Part shown: in pieces, positions 46,451 to 55,950 of the stretch
Numbering within the stretch: the stretch's first letter is position 1
Layout of the letters: each line of letters starts with the position of its first letter
From: Crocinitomicaceae bacterium
GTDB lineage: Bacteria > Bacteroidota > Bacteroidia > Flavobacteriales_D > Crocinitomicaceae
Direction of reading: 5' to 3'
Length of the DNA stretch: 64,000 bases
Assembly: GCA_024643725.1 (NCBI GenBank)
Contig: JAHEMJ010000005.1
Location: 44,612 to 108,611, forward strand
The notes under the pieces: model-generated
What the model was told of the DNA's origin: nothing
Database searches by the model: none
The model's input: only the letters and a program-made list of their open reading frames with translations
Program-made: the position numbers and the translations under genes

Positions 46451-47503
46451 TTAATATTCTTTGATGTATGGATAATCGGTTTGAGTGTATACGTCCTCAT
46501 ATAACTCATGTGCTTCTGGATATGGAGAGTTTTCTGCAAATTCAACAGATTCATCCACTTCTTTTTTCACCCAAGCGGAAATTTCTTCAATTTCCTTTTC
46601 ATTTAACCATTTATTCTCTTGAATTGTTCGCAAGCAATGTTCAATTGGATCTTGTTCCATCCATTCTGCGACTTCATCTTTTGTACGGTATTTCTGTGGA
46701 TCGGACATCGAGTGTCCTTTGTAACGGTAGGTGCGAATGTCCAATAAAGTTGGTCCATCTCCACGACGAGCGCGGTTACACGCTTCCTCGATCGCTTCGT
46801 GCACGCTTTCTGGACGCATTCCGTTCACCACCTTCGATGGCATTTCGTATGAAAGTCCAATTTTAGAAAGGTCTGTTACATTCGTTGTACGCTCTACGGA
46901 TGTTCCCATCGCGTAGTTATTATTTTCAATGATGAAAATCACTGGAAGTTTCCAGTTCATGGCCATGTTAAAGGTTTCGTGCAAAGCTCCTTGTCGAACC
47001 GCACCATCACCCATAGAAACAAAAGCAACATTGTCTGTCCCGTTGTATTTTTCAGCAAATCCAACACCAGCTCCCATGGCAATTTGTGCTCCTACGATTC
47101 CGTGTCCACCCATAAAATTCTTCTCTTTGTCAAAGAAGTGCATGGAACCACCTTTTCCTTTCGAACAACCTGTAGTTCTTCCATAAAGTTCCGCCATCAA
47201 CACACGTGGATTTGTTCCAAGCGCAATTGGATGTGCGTGATCACGGTAAGCAGTCATGTGTTTATCGCCTGGTTGACAAGCGCTTGCTGTTCCTGCAACA
47301 ATGGCTTCTTGTCCAATGTAAAGGTGACAGAATCCACCGAATTTCTGTTGAATGTACAATTGACCTGTTTTCTCTTCGAAGCGACGAATTAATAACATGT
47401 CTTTGTACCATTTGATGTACGTTTCTTTAGAAAACTTTGGTTTTCCTGCAGATTTAGAAGCAGTGCTTGCTTTTTTTGTGCTTGTTGTAGCTTTTGCTGG
47501 CAT
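46451..47503 (-). CDS. pdhA: Pyruvate dehydrogenase E1 alpha subunit
   Basis: 350 aa from ATG 47503 (MPAKATTSTKK); an upstream GTG at 47527 lies in the -7 element. Thiamine-pyrophosphate motif GDGAVRQGALHETFNMA ... NNNYAMG, phosphorylation-loop region TYRYKGHSMSDPQKYR. A Lys/Ala/Thr-rich tail of about 20 residues precedes the catalytic domain. Decarboxylates pyruvate and reductively acetylates the E2 lipoyl domain. Confidence 0.95.
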   Translation of the reverse strand: MPAKATTSTKKASTASKSAGKPKFSKETYIKWYKDMLLIRRFEEKTGQLYIQQKFGGFCHLYIGQEAIVAGTASACQPGDKHMTAYRDHAHPIALGTNPRVLMAELYGRTTGCSKGKGGSMHFFDKEKNFMGGHGIVGAQIAMGAGVGFAEKYNGTDNVAFVSMGDGAVRQGALHETFNMAMNWKLPVIFIIENNNYAMGTSVERTTNVTDLSKIGLSYEMPSKVVNGMRPESVHEAIEEACNRARRGDGPTLLDIRTYRYKGHSMSDPQKYRTKDEVAEWMEQDPIEHCLRTIQENKWLNEKEIEEISAWVKKEVDESVEFAENSPYPEAHELYEDVYTQTDYPYIKEY

Positions 47504-47526
47504 AATACGTCCGTTATTTTCGGTCA

Positions 47527-47534
47527 CAAATATA
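47527..47534 (-). promoter_or_regulatory. -7 element of pdhA
   Basis: Minus strand TATATTTG, 23 nt before the ATG at 47503. Confidence 0.6.
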
Positions 47535-47592
47535 AGAATGAATTTGAATATAATTACAAAATGTCATTATTACACTAAGTGACTTTTTTCGA

Positions 47593-48432
47593 TTAATGTA
47601 GTTTAAGTAAATGTTCTATTTTATTCATGGGAATACTGAACTCAATCGTTCCCTCTGCATAATTCGTGATTTCATAAGGCATGTACATGAAATGCATGCT
47701 TTTTCCATCAAAACAAAAATTATCGTTGCAAGCAAATTGGTCGTTTTCGAACCAGAAATCGAAGGAGTAATCTTTGGAACCTACACTGACATTTGTTGGA
47801 ATCCCTTGTGATTTCTTGAAGTACTTTTCTGCAATGCGATTGAATTCCTTCATATCGGAAACAAAATCCTTCAAGGTCAACTCTTTTCCAGTGCGTTTGT
47901 CAAATTGAAAATAGCCTGTTCCATACATGCCATGGGCACCACCATCATAGGAACTTGTTACCTGTGTTACCGTCACAAATTCTTTGTGTTGGTCATCAAT
48001 AACATAGTCATCCGTCATGGAATAGGTCATCTCGAATTCGCTCTTATGACGATTGGCGTAACGCTTAAAATCGTTCATGGATTTTTCAATCATCTTTACG
48101 GTTAGTGGATCCTTTGATACAGGAGAACCTTCGGGACGATATAAGGATTTCTTGATAAAATTGTTAATCGCTTGTTGCCAAATGGATAGGTTTCCATTGT
48201 CCTCATAAAAGGAATAAGAAATGGAACTGGAGGACGTATCCTCGCCTTTACCTGCCACAATGTAGTAGCTTCCTTTGATCAACTTCGCTTCATTTTTCGA
48301 GGCAAGTTCTTTTTTTAGTTCCGCTTTTGGCTCGGGTTTGCTTTGTTTTACCGACTTTTTCTCTTTGCTAGAAGTTTGACAAGAGGCAACGATGATGCAA
48401 GCTCCAATAAGTGTCAGGATCAGGTTTCTCAT
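47593..48432 (-). CDS. DUF3298 (RsiV-like) lipoprotein
   Basis: 279 aa from ATG 48432, chosen because it yields a lipoprotein signal (MRNLILTLIGACIIVASC with the lipobox Cys at residue 18) and an ATGA overlap with lgt. A Lys/Glu-rich linker follows, then a PdaC/DUF4163-like part and DUF3298 (SSYDGGAHGMYGTGYFQFD, GKELTLKDF). Likely periplasmic; no anti-sigma role is visible. Interestingly its lipidating enzyme, Lgt, is encoded just upstream. Confidence 0.82.
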   Translation of the reverse strand: MRNLILTLIGACIIVASCQTSSKEKKSVKQSKPEPKAELKKELASKNEAKLIKGSYYIVAGKGEDTSSSSISYSFYEDNGNLSIWQQAINNFIKKSLYRPEGSPVSKDPLTVKMIEKSMNDFKRYANRHKSEFEMTYSMTDDYVIDDQHKEFVTVTQVTSSYDGGAHGMYGTGYFQFDKRTGKELTLKDFVSDMKEFNRIAEKYFKKSQGIPTNVSVGSKDYSFDFWFENDQFACNDNFCFDGKSMHFMYMPYEITNYAEGTIEFSIPMNKIEHLLKLH

Positions 48433-49277
48433 GCTACTTGCTTGTTTTTTGTAGAACGATAAACTAAGTAGATTCCAGTCAAAACAAATGGAATGCTTAA
48501 CAATTGTCCGGTGTTTAATGCCCATTCAAAGTCGCGAGCAGTTTGACCGATTTTGACGAATTCAATCAAGAAACGCGCGCCAAAAATGAGGATTAAAAAC
48601 GTACCGAAAACGAATCCTTGTTGCTTGTATTTTTCTTTTTTCCAATAAAGAAAGAGGAGGATGAAAAACGCAATGAGGTAACAAATTGCTTCGTAAAGTT
48701 GCGCCGGATGACGAGGTGTTGGATCATACATGTGTATTTGGTCGTTCCAATAGTTTTGAAACTTGAAGGCCCACGGAAGATTCGTAGGATCTCCTACCAT
48801 CTCATGGTTGACCAAATTCCCTAGGCGAATAAAGGTTCCGCCAATCGCAACCGGAGCGGCAATGCGGTCCAGCATCCATAAGTAGGGACGTTGAATGACA
48901 TACTTTGAGTAATACCAGAGTGCAAGTAGAATGACAATCGCCGCACCATGACTGGCTAATCCGCCTTCCCAAATTTTGAAAATATCTGCTGGATGAGACA
49001 AGTATCCACGGTCGACCACCACGCCATTTTGTACCTTGTCAAACAATGGTCCGTAAAAGAAAACGTGTCCGAGTCGTGCACCAATCACTGTTGCAGGAAT
49101 CATGAACCAAACCAGTTTATCCAAGAGTGCATCGCTGATTTGCTCTTGTTTGAACATGCGTTTTACGACAAAATATCCTAGAATGAGTCCAGTAACGAAT
49201 AAAAGTCCATAGAGGTTAGGTGTTCGCCAACCATCTATAATTTCCGAATCAACGGTCCAATTAATTGCTAATATCAC
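48429..49277 (-). CDS. lgt: Prolipoprotein diacylglyceryl transferase
   Basis: 282 aa, GTG start overlapping the trhO stop (GTGA). Seven TM helices. Transfers diacylglycerol to the lipobox Cys of prolipoproteins at the inner membrane. Signature RLGNLVNHEMVGDPTNLPWA and the RPGHPAQ-like TPRHPAQLYEA. Middle gene of trhO-lgt-DUF3298. Confidence 0.95.
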   Translation of the reverse strand: MILAINWTVDSEIIDGWRTPNLYGLLFVTGLILGYFVVKRMFKQEQISDALLDKLVWFMIPATVIGARLGHVFFYGPLFDKVQNGVVVDRGYLSHPADIFKIWEGGLASHGAAIVILLALWYYSKYVIQRPYLWMLDRIAAPVAIGGTFIRLGNLVNHEMVGDPTNLPWAFKFQNYWNDQIHMYDPTPRHPAQLYEAICYLIAFFILLFLYWKKEKYKQQGFVFGTFLILIFGARFLIEFVKIGQTARDFEWALNTGQLLSIPFVLTGIYLVYRSTKNKQVA

Positions 49278-50362
49278 AGTTTATCCTTGCTTGAAAGTTC
49301 AATCAAAGATAAAGGTTTTTCAGGATTGTGTTGAAAGGGAAGTCGATTTGATCGACCTTTTTTGAAAATTCGATTGCTGTTCTCTTTTCCTTTGCGAAGT
49401 TCTTTCTGAACATCTTCAGGTAAGTGTATGGTTTCTAAGCAGATATCGGAGCAGCAGTTCTCCATTTTTTCTTTGCACGCATCACATTGAATGAACAATA
49501 AATGACAGGCATCGTTCACGCAATTCGTGTGGGTGTCCGCTGGTGATCCACATTGGTGACATACGGAAATGATGTCGTCCGTAATGCGCTCGCCTCGACG
49601 TTCGTCGAACACGAAGTTTTTACCAATGAATTTATTTTCGAGTCCTTGTTCTTTCGCGTCGTTGGCATATTTGATAATGCCACCTTCTAACTGATGGACA
49701 TGTTTGAATCCACGGTGTTTGAACCATGCGGAAGCTTTTTCACATCGTACACCCCCCGTGCAATACATGACAATGTTTTTATCCTCGTTTCCTTTCAAAT
49801 AGGTTTCTTCGATGAAGGGAAGAGACTCGCGGAAGGTATCTACGTCTGGAAGAATGGCGCCTTTGAAATGTCCAACTTCGGATTCATAGTGATTGCGGAA
49901 ATCGATTAAAATCGTATCGTCTTTCGAAGTCAACTCATTGAATTCTTGTGCGTTCAAGTGTTTTCCTTTATTGGTAACATCAAAGGTTTCGTCTTCGAGT
50001 CCGTCTGCAAGGATTTTATCTCGTACTTTGATTTTCAACTTCAAGAACGGAAATTCCGCTTCGGCATCGTCCACAGCAAAATTCAAGCGAACGCCATTTA
50101 AAAATTCAATGCCGTACAATTCTTCTCTAAATTGACTCAGGTTATCTGTTGGAACGGCGATTTGCGCGTTGATTCCTTCGTGGGCAACGTAGGTTCTACC
50201 TACGACATCCAATTTTGACCACATGAGAAACAGGTGATCTCTGAATAAGTGAGGATTTTCAATTTTCGCATATTGGTAGAAGGAGATGGTGACATACTGA
50301 TGTCCAACTTCTCTCAAATGCGCTTCTAATTCCTCCTTATTTAACGTATTCCACAGTTGCAT
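49274..50362 (-). CDS. trhO: tRNA uridine(34) hydroxylase TrhO (rhodanese)
   Basis: 362 aa. N-terminal acylphosphatase-like domain (LFLMWSKLDVVGRTYVAHEGINAQIAV region), then a rhodanese domain with the active-site Cys in VMYCTGGVRCEKAS. A Cys-rich C-terminal part (CHQCGSPADTHTNC, CDACKEKMENCC) probably binds zinc. YceA/TrhO makes ho5U34 in tRNA using O2. First gene of the operon. Confidence 0.92.
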   Translation of the reverse strand: MQLWNTLNKEELEAHLREVGHQYVTISFYQYAKIENPHLFRDHLFLMWSKLDVVGRTYVAHEGINAQIAVPTDNLSQFREELYGIEFLNGVRLNFAVDDAEAEFPFLKLKIKVRDKILADGLEDETFDVTNKGKHLNAQEFNELTSKDDTILIDFRNHYESEVGHFKGAILPDVDTFRESLPFIEETYLKGNEDKNIVMYCTGGVRCEKASAWFKHRGFKHVHQLEGGIIKYANDAKEQGLENKFIGKNFVFDERRGERITDDIISVCHQCGSPADTHTNCVNDACHLLFIQCDACKEKMENCCSDICLETIHLPEDVQKELRKGKENSNRIFKKGRSNRLPFQHNPEKPLSLIELSSKDKL

Positions 50363-50390
50363 GCTATGTTGAATTAAATAATTTACTCGG

Positions 50391-50398
50391 CAAAGGTA
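50391..50398 (-). promoter_or_regulatory. -7 element of trhO-lgt operon
   Basis: Minus strand TACCTTTG, 28 nt before the ATG at 50362. Confidence 0.6.
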
Positions 50399-50519
50399 AT
50401 CATTCGGTACGGCTGAAAAAAATGATAAATGTCATGAATTGGAAATTTTAAGGAGTGGTTCCATTCATTTTTGTTGATCATTCGATCGCAAGTACACTTG
50501 TATTAGGAACAAACAATCC

Positions 50520-50900
50520 TCAATTGGACTCTTTCAACAGATAAATTTTACGTATTTCTCCTCGCCAAGTGTGCACTTTTCCGTCAAATCTCTTGTGATC
50601 ATTTGACAGTTGAAAAAGGAAGAAATTGGTGATGTTATTCGCGTCCATTTGAAAGGATAAGATGGAACCATCAAATTTGACATGGTAAAATGTCGGTTTC
50701 CAATTCTCTTGCTCATTATGCAAGGATAGTTGAACGTTATCCTCTGTAACGGAAAGCCTTAAGGTGTCCACATAATCTACGTCACTATCAATCCAATGCT
50801 CCGACCAAAGTCCAGAAATTGATGGAATTTCTTGTTTTATTGATGAGGTCAAAATGATCATCATTCCAAAAATCAAGCTGAAGCGACCTATGTTTTTCAT
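50520..50900 (-). CDS. Small secreted beta-rich protein
   Basis: 126 aa. N-terminal signal peptide or anchor (residues 1-21), then a domain opening ISGLWSEHWIDSD with alternating hydrophobic strands, reminiscent of lipocalin-like proteins. Not recognised beyond that. It lies 4 nt after dapD, as the last gene of the operon that starts at rpe. Confidence 0.65.
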   Translation of the reverse strand: MKNIGRFSLIFGMMIILTSSIKQEIPSISGLWSEHWIDSDVDYVDTLRLSVTEDNVQLSLHNEQENWKPTFYHVKFDGSILSFQMDANNITNFFLFQLSNDHKRFDGKVHTWRGEIRKIYLLKESN

Positions 50901-50904
50901 CTGG

Positions 50905-51714
50905 TTAAACTGCTACATTGTGTTCGCGCAAGGCATCGTTCAAGGATGTTTTTAGGTCCGTTGAAGCTTTGCGCTGTCCAATGATCAATGCACATGGAAC
51001 TTGATAGGATCCAGCTGGAAATTCTTTGGTATAGGTTCCCGGAATGACCACGCTTCGTTCTGGAACGAATCCACGGTGTTCGATGGGTTCAGGACCTGTG
51101 ACGTCAATGATTTTTGTGGATTTTGTTAAAACGACATTTGCTCCAAGTACGGCTTGTTTTCCCACACGAACGCCTTCTACTACAATGCAACGAGAACCGA
51201 TAAACGCATCGTCCTCGATGATTACTGGAGCAGCTTGTAACGGTTCAAGTACCCCTCCGATTCCAACGCCACCACTCAAATGGACATTTTTTCCAATTTG
51301 CGCACAACTTCCAACCGTTGCCCATGTGTCTACCATCGTTCCTGAGTCCACGTAAGCGCCAATATTCACGTACGATGGCATCATGATGACACCTGGCGCA
51401 ACGAACGCGCCATATCGTGCAATAGCATGCGGTACAACTCGAACACCCAATTCTTTGTAGTTGCGTTTCAAGGCCATTTTATCGTGAAACTCAAAAGGAC
51501 CTACTTCAATGGTTTCCATTTGACGAATCGGGAAATACATGACTACGGCTTTTTTCACCCATTCATTCACCACCCACTCGCCGTTTTCACCTGGTTCGGC
51601 AACACGTAATAATCCTTTATCTAAATCTTCAATGACGGTTTCAATGGCTTGAATCGTTTCTTTTTCCTGTAGTAGTGCACGGTTCTCCCAAGCTGCTTCA
51701 ATTTGTTGTCTCAT
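50905..51714 (-). CDS. dapD: Tetrahydrodipicolinate N-succinyltransferase
   Basis: 269 aa from ATG 51714 (MRQQIEAAWENR); overlaps the MFS gene by 17 bp. Left-handed beta-helix of hexapeptide repeats (MPSYVNIGAYVDSGTMVDTW, IGKNVHLSGGVGIGG). Catalyses the succinyl-CoA step of lysine and DAP synthesis. Works with dapF at 8.3 kb. Confidence 0.95.
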   Translation of the reverse strand: MRQQIEAAWENRALLQEKETIQAIETVIEDLDKGLLRVAEPGENGEWVVNEWVKKAVVMYFPIRQMETIEVGPFEFHDKMALKRNYKELGVRVVPHAIARYGAFVAPGVIMMPSYVNIGAYVDSGTMVDTWATVGSCAQIGKNVHLSGGVGIGGVLEPLQAAPVIIEDDAFIGSRCIVVEGVRVGKQAVLGANVVLTKSTKIIDVTGPEPIEHRGFVPERSVVIPGTYTKEFPAGSYQVPCALIIGQRKASTDLKTSLNDALREHNVAV

Positions 51715-53029
51715 GTTGTAAATTCGTTGTTTTAGGAATGGAAAGTAGGATGATAAATCCAATAATAAAGAAAATAACCAGTGATAAAATCGAAGTGCGA
51801 ATGTCTAAGAATCCTTCGATTAATCCAAAGGTTAAGGTACCAACAGCTAATCCAATTTTCTCTGCTAAATCATAAAAACTGAAATAGGAAGTCAAGTCCT
51901 TGGTTTCAGGTAATAATTTGGAATAGGTGGATCTTGACAGGGATTGAATTCCACCCATCACGAGTCCGACAACCGCTGCAGCAATGTAAAACTGCCAAGG
52001 TTCATACACCAAATAGTAAACCCCCAGGCAGAGTCCAATCCAAATGATGATGGCAATTCCAATTGACTTTAAATTCCCAATTTTCCCAGATATTTTCGAA
52101 AGGAGGTACGCGCCGAGCATTCCGATGAATTGAATGATCAAAATCGAGATAATCAAATCTTGGGATTTGATTCCGCGCACTTCTTTGTTCGCAAATGCAA
52201 CTGCCATAACCATCACGGTTTGGACGGCCATATTGAACATGAAAAAGGAACCCAAATATCGCTTTAATGGGATGTTTTGTTTGATTTCTAACCAAACTTT
52301 ATAGACTTCTTGGTATCCTTTTAATATCATGTTTCCTTCTTGTTTCCTTGAAGCGTGCGATTTCGGTAAGCGAATAAACGAGTACGTGGCAAAACTAATC
52401 CACCAAATACTCACTAGCGGGAAAGCAAAACGAATCGGAATGACTTTCGTGAATACGGTTAGGGTTAATATGATGATTAAGAGAATGGAACTTCCTAGGT
52501 AACCCATAGAAAATCCGCGTGCACTCACACGATCGTGATCTTTTGGTTCGGCAATTTCAGGCAAATAAGAGTTATAATACACGAGGCTTGCCCAGAATCC
52601 AATGGATCCAAAGAACAAGGGTAGAATGCTCCAATCGATGATGAACGGACTTCCTTCCAAAGAACTTCTGTCTGCATGGAAAAAGTAAAGCAATCCACTG
52701 GAAATGGCGCCCAAGTAACAAAAGAACTGCATGAATAGTTTTCGTTTTCCACCTGCATCGGCAATTCCGGATAAAAGCGGTGAAAACAAGGCTACAACAA
52801 TGTAAGATAAGCAAATCAAATAGGCGTAAAACTCGGTGTTTTTAAATTCCATTCCCAAAACAGAAATGGTATCAAAAATGGTCGCTTTTGTCACTGGATC
52901 CTTGACGCTTGTTTGCGTTTCGTACAAAATAGGGAAGATGGCAGAACTAATAATCAAAGGGTAAACCGAATTTGCCCAATCGTACATCACCCATCCTCGA
53001 ATGACTTTTTTATCTCCTTTTTCAATCAT
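51698..53029 (-). CDS. MFS transporter, UMF1/Atg22-like
   Basis: 443 aa with 12 TM segments. Opening GWVMYDWANSVYPLIISSAIF and the pattern QSLSRSTYSKLLPETKDLTSYFSFYDLAEK are typical of the UMF1/Atg22-like major facilitator branch, possibly an amino-acid exporter; the substrate is inferred only. Lies between a saccharopine dehydrogenase-like gene and dapD. Confidence 0.87.
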   Translation of the reverse strand: MIEKGDKKVIRGWVMYDWANSVYPLIISSAIFPILYETQTSVKDPVTKATIFDTISVLGMEFKNTEFYAYLICLSYIVVALFSPLLSGIADAGGKRKLFMQFFCYLGAISSGLLYFFHADRSSLEGSPFIIDWSILPLFFGSIGFWASLVYYNSYLPEIAEPKDHDRVSARGFSMGYLGSSILLIIILTLTVFTKVIPIRFAFPLVSIWWISFATYSFIRLPKSHASRKQEGNMILKGYQEVYKVWLEIKQNIPLKRYLGSFFMFNMAVQTVMVMAVAFANKEVRGIKSQDLIISILIIQFIGMLGAYLLSKISGKIGNLKSIGIAIIIWIGLCLGVYYLVYEPWQFYIAAAVVGLVMGGIQSLSRSTYSKLLPETKDLTSYFSFYDLAEKIGLAVGTLTFGLIEGFLDIRTSILSLVIFFIIGFIILLSIPKTTNLQHETTN

Positions 53030-53045
53030 ACACGAATGTAGAAAA

Positions 53046-54266
53046 TTATTCTAATCCAGCGACATAATTGCTCAAATAGCTGAATCCTTCCGTTAATTCA
53101 CCATTCAAATTTGTTTGAGATCCTCGGGCAATGACATGATCTGGGTCTTCACCGAACAAACAAGGAAGGACATGCTTCAATAATTCATTTCCGAAGTCCT
53201 CCGAAGCATCTTTTGGCAACTCGCAAGGCAAATTGTCAATCGCCATCACGGCAATCGCTTTTGGATCCATGAAGTCCACTTCAATTTGTGTGCGTGGGTC
53301 ATAGCCATAAATGCCATTACCAATTTTGCTGGGACGAATCGTACATGCAATTGGACCAGCAATATCACATGAAATGTCACCAACCACTTGGATTCGATTC
53401 GTTTCTTTCATTAAATCCTCGTTGGTCAAGATAAAAGGTGACTTTGCACTCCAAAAGTGACAAGGAACATACATATCAGATTTGACGGAATAACGTCCAA
53501 ATGTCGAACAGTAATTTTCAGGCGTTGCATAGAAATCTTGTTTCACGAACGGACTCCCGTCCTTCGGTGCAAAATAATCTTCCGCCTCTAAATGCGTGAA
53601 GACTGGTCCATCGAAGTTTTCATTCAAATACTCATCTGGACTAACTTCTGTAATTGGAAGTAAATCAATGATTTCGCGCGCACCGTGTCCGACACGACCA
53701 AATCCAGTCAATACCACGCGGAAATCGGCAGGTAGATCGACTTTTTTCAATTCTTGCTCCACTTCTTTGCGGTCCTCACAGGCGTGCGCTGGCTTTAATG
53801 TGTAGCGTCCAGATTTTAATCCATACGTTAAAAAAGCATTGTAACAACCAACAATTCCTGCGTAACGTCCGAAGCCGATGATGCGTTTATTGTGTTTGTC
53901 TTTCAACACTTCGTAATCCACCAAAGCAATCTTTTTATCCAAGATGGCCTTCAATAATTCACGGTTGTATGGTTGCTTTTTGTACGTATGTGAAAAGAAG
54001 AAAAACGTTTTATTGGGAATCAAATCTGCAATTTGAACTTCTTTTACGCCGAAGATGTAATCGCAATCGGCCAATGAATCGACCAATGTTAGTCCTTGCT
54101 CTTCATAGGCCGCATCTGGATAGGTGCGAATGGGGCTGCGTTGCACGACCACTTCTACATGTGGATAAAGAACCTCAATGGCTTTGCATTGTTTGGGAGT
54201 TAAAGGCACGCGAAAATCTGGTGGAACTTTTCCTTCACGGATGACTCCTAATTTGATTGATTTCAT
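53046..54266 (-). CDS. Saccharopine dehydrogenase-like (AlaDh/PNT N-domain)
   Basis: 406 aa. N-terminal KLGVIREGKVPPDFRVPLTP is the alanine-dehydrogenase/transhydrogenase signature. The central Rossmann motif VVLTGFGRVGHGAREI and FGRYAGIVGCYNAF match lysine-forming saccharopine dehydrogenase (LYS1 type). Bacteroidota use such proteins in lysine turnover; the exact reaction is not provable from sequence. Confidence 0.82.
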   Translation of the reverse strand: MKSIKLGVIREGKVPPDFRVPLTPKQCKAIEVLYPHVEVVVQRSPIRTYPDAAYEEQGLTLVDSLADCDYIFGVKEVQIADLIPNKTFFFFSHTYKKQPYNRELLKAILDKKIALVDYEVLKDKHNKRIIGFGRYAGIVGCYNAFLTYGLKSGRYTLKPAHACEDRKEVEQELKKVDLPADFRVVLTGFGRVGHGAREIIDLLPITEVSPDEYLNENFDGPVFTHLEAEDYFAPKDGSPFVKQDFYATPENYCSTFGRYSVKSDMYVPCHFWSAKSPFILTNEDLMKETNRIQVVGDISCDIAGPIACTIRPSKIGNGIYGYDPRTQIEVDFMDPKAIAVMAIDNLPCELPKDASEDFGNELLKHVLPCLFGEDPDHVIARGSQTNLNGELTEGFSYLSNYVAGLE

Positions 54267-54272
54267 AAAATC

Positions 54273-54950
54273 TTAAATGGCTTGAGCTAATAAATAATGG
54301 TCGATAAATTCACGAACACAGGCGTCGCCACCTTTTCTAGAAAGAATAATGTGGCTCGCTGATTTAACGGAATTCACGGCGGAAGCTGGACAAACAGCTA
54401 ATCCAACGGCTTTCATTACCGGTAAATCGTTCACATCGTCACCAATAATGCCTACTTCATCCAAGCTGATGCCTAATTCCGCGCACCATTGATTCAACAC
54501 GTCTAATTTTGGATCTCTTCCCACGTAAACCCGTTCGATTCCTAAAAGAGAAGCGCGGTCTTGCACCATATGCTCAGTGAAACCCGAGGAAATAATTCCA
54601 AGTTCCACAGGTCCATTTTTTACGACATGCATGATGGCCAAGCCATCTTGTGTGTGGTAACGTTTTAGTTGGTCACCTTTCTCACTCATGAACATACCAC
54701 CGTCTGTAAGGACACCGTCCACATCTAGAATCAACAGTTTTAATCGGTCGATTTGCTTTTTGAAATGGTTGTTGCGGAAAAGTGGTTTGAACAGCAATGC
54801 CGTCATGTCCACTTCATATTCCTCACAAACTGCCTCTAAATCGTAAATTGTCAGCTCATTCACATGTTCAACGTCCAGGTCGGACAAGAAGTCATCAAAC
54901 TCAATTCCGTTTTTTTGACAAAGTCCTTTTATGTTTTGTTCTAATAACAT
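54273..54950 (-). CDS. KdsC-like HAD phosphatase with HTH-like N-terminus
   Basis: 225 aa. Residues 1-65 look like a degenerate XRE helix-turn-helix (NIKGLCQKNGIEFDDFL and LTIYDLEAVCEEYEVDMTALL). Residues 70-225 are a KdsC-type HAD domain: LDVDGVLTDGG (motif I), ISSGFTEHMV (motif II), IGDDVNDLPVM (motif III/IV). KdsC removes phosphate from KDO-8-P; here the neighbour makes DAHP instead, so the substrate is open. Confidence 0.85.
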   Translation of the reverse strand: MLLEQNIKGLCQKNGIEFDDFLSDLDVEHVNELTIYDLEAVCEEYEVDMTALLFKPLFRNNHFKKQIDRLKLLILDVDGVLTDGGMFMSEKGDQLKRYHTQDGLAIMHVVKNGPVELGIISSGFTEHMVQDRASLLGIERVYVGRDPKLDVLNQWCAELGISLDEVGIIGDDVNDLPVMKAVGLAVCPASAVNSVKSASHIILSRKGGDACVREFIDHYLLAQAI

Positions 54951-54951
54951 C

Positions 54952-55950
54952 TTATATCATCTTGTATCCTACACTGTTTGCCACTGCCTGCAAATCTTTC
55001 TGTAGTTGTTTGAATTCCTCGTAATTTAATTGTTGGGAAGCATCTGATTTCGCCACTTTTGGATTTGGATGCGCCTCGATTAATAGTCCGTCAATGCCCA
55101 TTGCTACACAAGCGCGAGCTAATGGATTCACGCCATACGCGTATCCCATGGCATGAGATGGATCCAAAATAATGGGGAGATTCGTGTGTTCTTGCAACCA
55201 AGCGACACCACAAAGGTCCAAGGTAAAACGAGTACCTGTTTCAAAGGTGCGAATACCGCGTTCGCAAAGAATGACATTTTCATTTCCACCGGAAAGTACG
55301 AATTCTGCTGCTTGAACGAATTCTTGCAATGTTGTTCCAAATCCACGTTTGATTAATACCGGTTTTTTGATTTTTGCACATGCTCTTAAAATTCCTTGGT
55401 CGTACATGGCTTTCGCTCCAACTTGGATGATGTCCGTGTGCTCAATAATCTCATCGATGTGTGTCGCATCACGAGCTTCCGTAATGACGTTTAATCCATA
55501 TTCTGTGCGCATTTTCGCTAACAGTTGCAATCCTTCTAGTCCTAATCCTTGGAAGGAATAAGGACTCGTTCTCGGTTTATAACATCCACCGCGCAATGTG
55601 CTCAAGCCCATACTAACGAGTAATTCTGCTGATGAACGAATTTGTTCTTCGGATTCAACGGAGCATGGTCCACCAATTAAAATGGTGTTTTTCGTGTTGC
55701 CTCCAATGCTCACATTTCCGAATTTCACTTCTCTTTTATCCGAACGAAAATGTTTGGAAGCCAATTGAATATCATTCGCAAATACCCAATGTTCGTCGCT
55801 TACATTTTCTAAGTCTGCAGGAACCTCTTTTAATCCCGATCCAGTAATTAAATAGTTTTTTCCTTCGTAGGTAATGTGAAACGCTTTGTGTTTTTCAGCG
55901 AATGCGGCACATTCATTGGCGCCGACGGTTGATTTTAATTGAATGATCAT
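54952..55950 (-). CDS. aroF: 3-Deoxy-7-phosphoheptulonate (DAHP) synthase, type I-beta
   Basis: 332 aa. N-terminal ferredoxin-like regulatory domain (about residues 1-70), as in Thermotoga DAHP synthase, then a TIM barrel with IGGPCSVES, GGCYKPRTSPYSFQGLG, LIKRGFGTTLQEF and DPSHAMGYAYG. The KPRTSPYSFQG motif separates it from KDO-8-P synthase. Condenses PEP and erythrose-4-P at the entry to the shikimate pathway. Overlaps rpe-CBS by 4 bp; 1 nt before kdsC. Confidence 0.93.
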   Translation of the reverse strand: MIIQLKSTVGANECAAFAEKHKAFHITYEGKNYLITGSGLKEVPADLENVSDEHWVFANDIQLASKHFRSDKREVKFGNVSIGGNTKNTILIGGPCSVESEEQIRSSAELLVSMGLSTLRGGCYKPRTSPYSFQGLGLEGLQLLAKMRTEYGLNVITEARDATHIDEIIEHTDIIQVGAKAMYDQGILRACAKIKKPVLIKRGFGTTLQEFVQAAEFVLSGGNENVILCERGIRTFETGTRFTLDLCGVAWLQEHTNLPIILDPSHAMGYAYGVNPLARACVAMGIDGLLIEAHPNPKVAKSDASQQLNYEEFKQLQKDLQAVANSVGYKMI

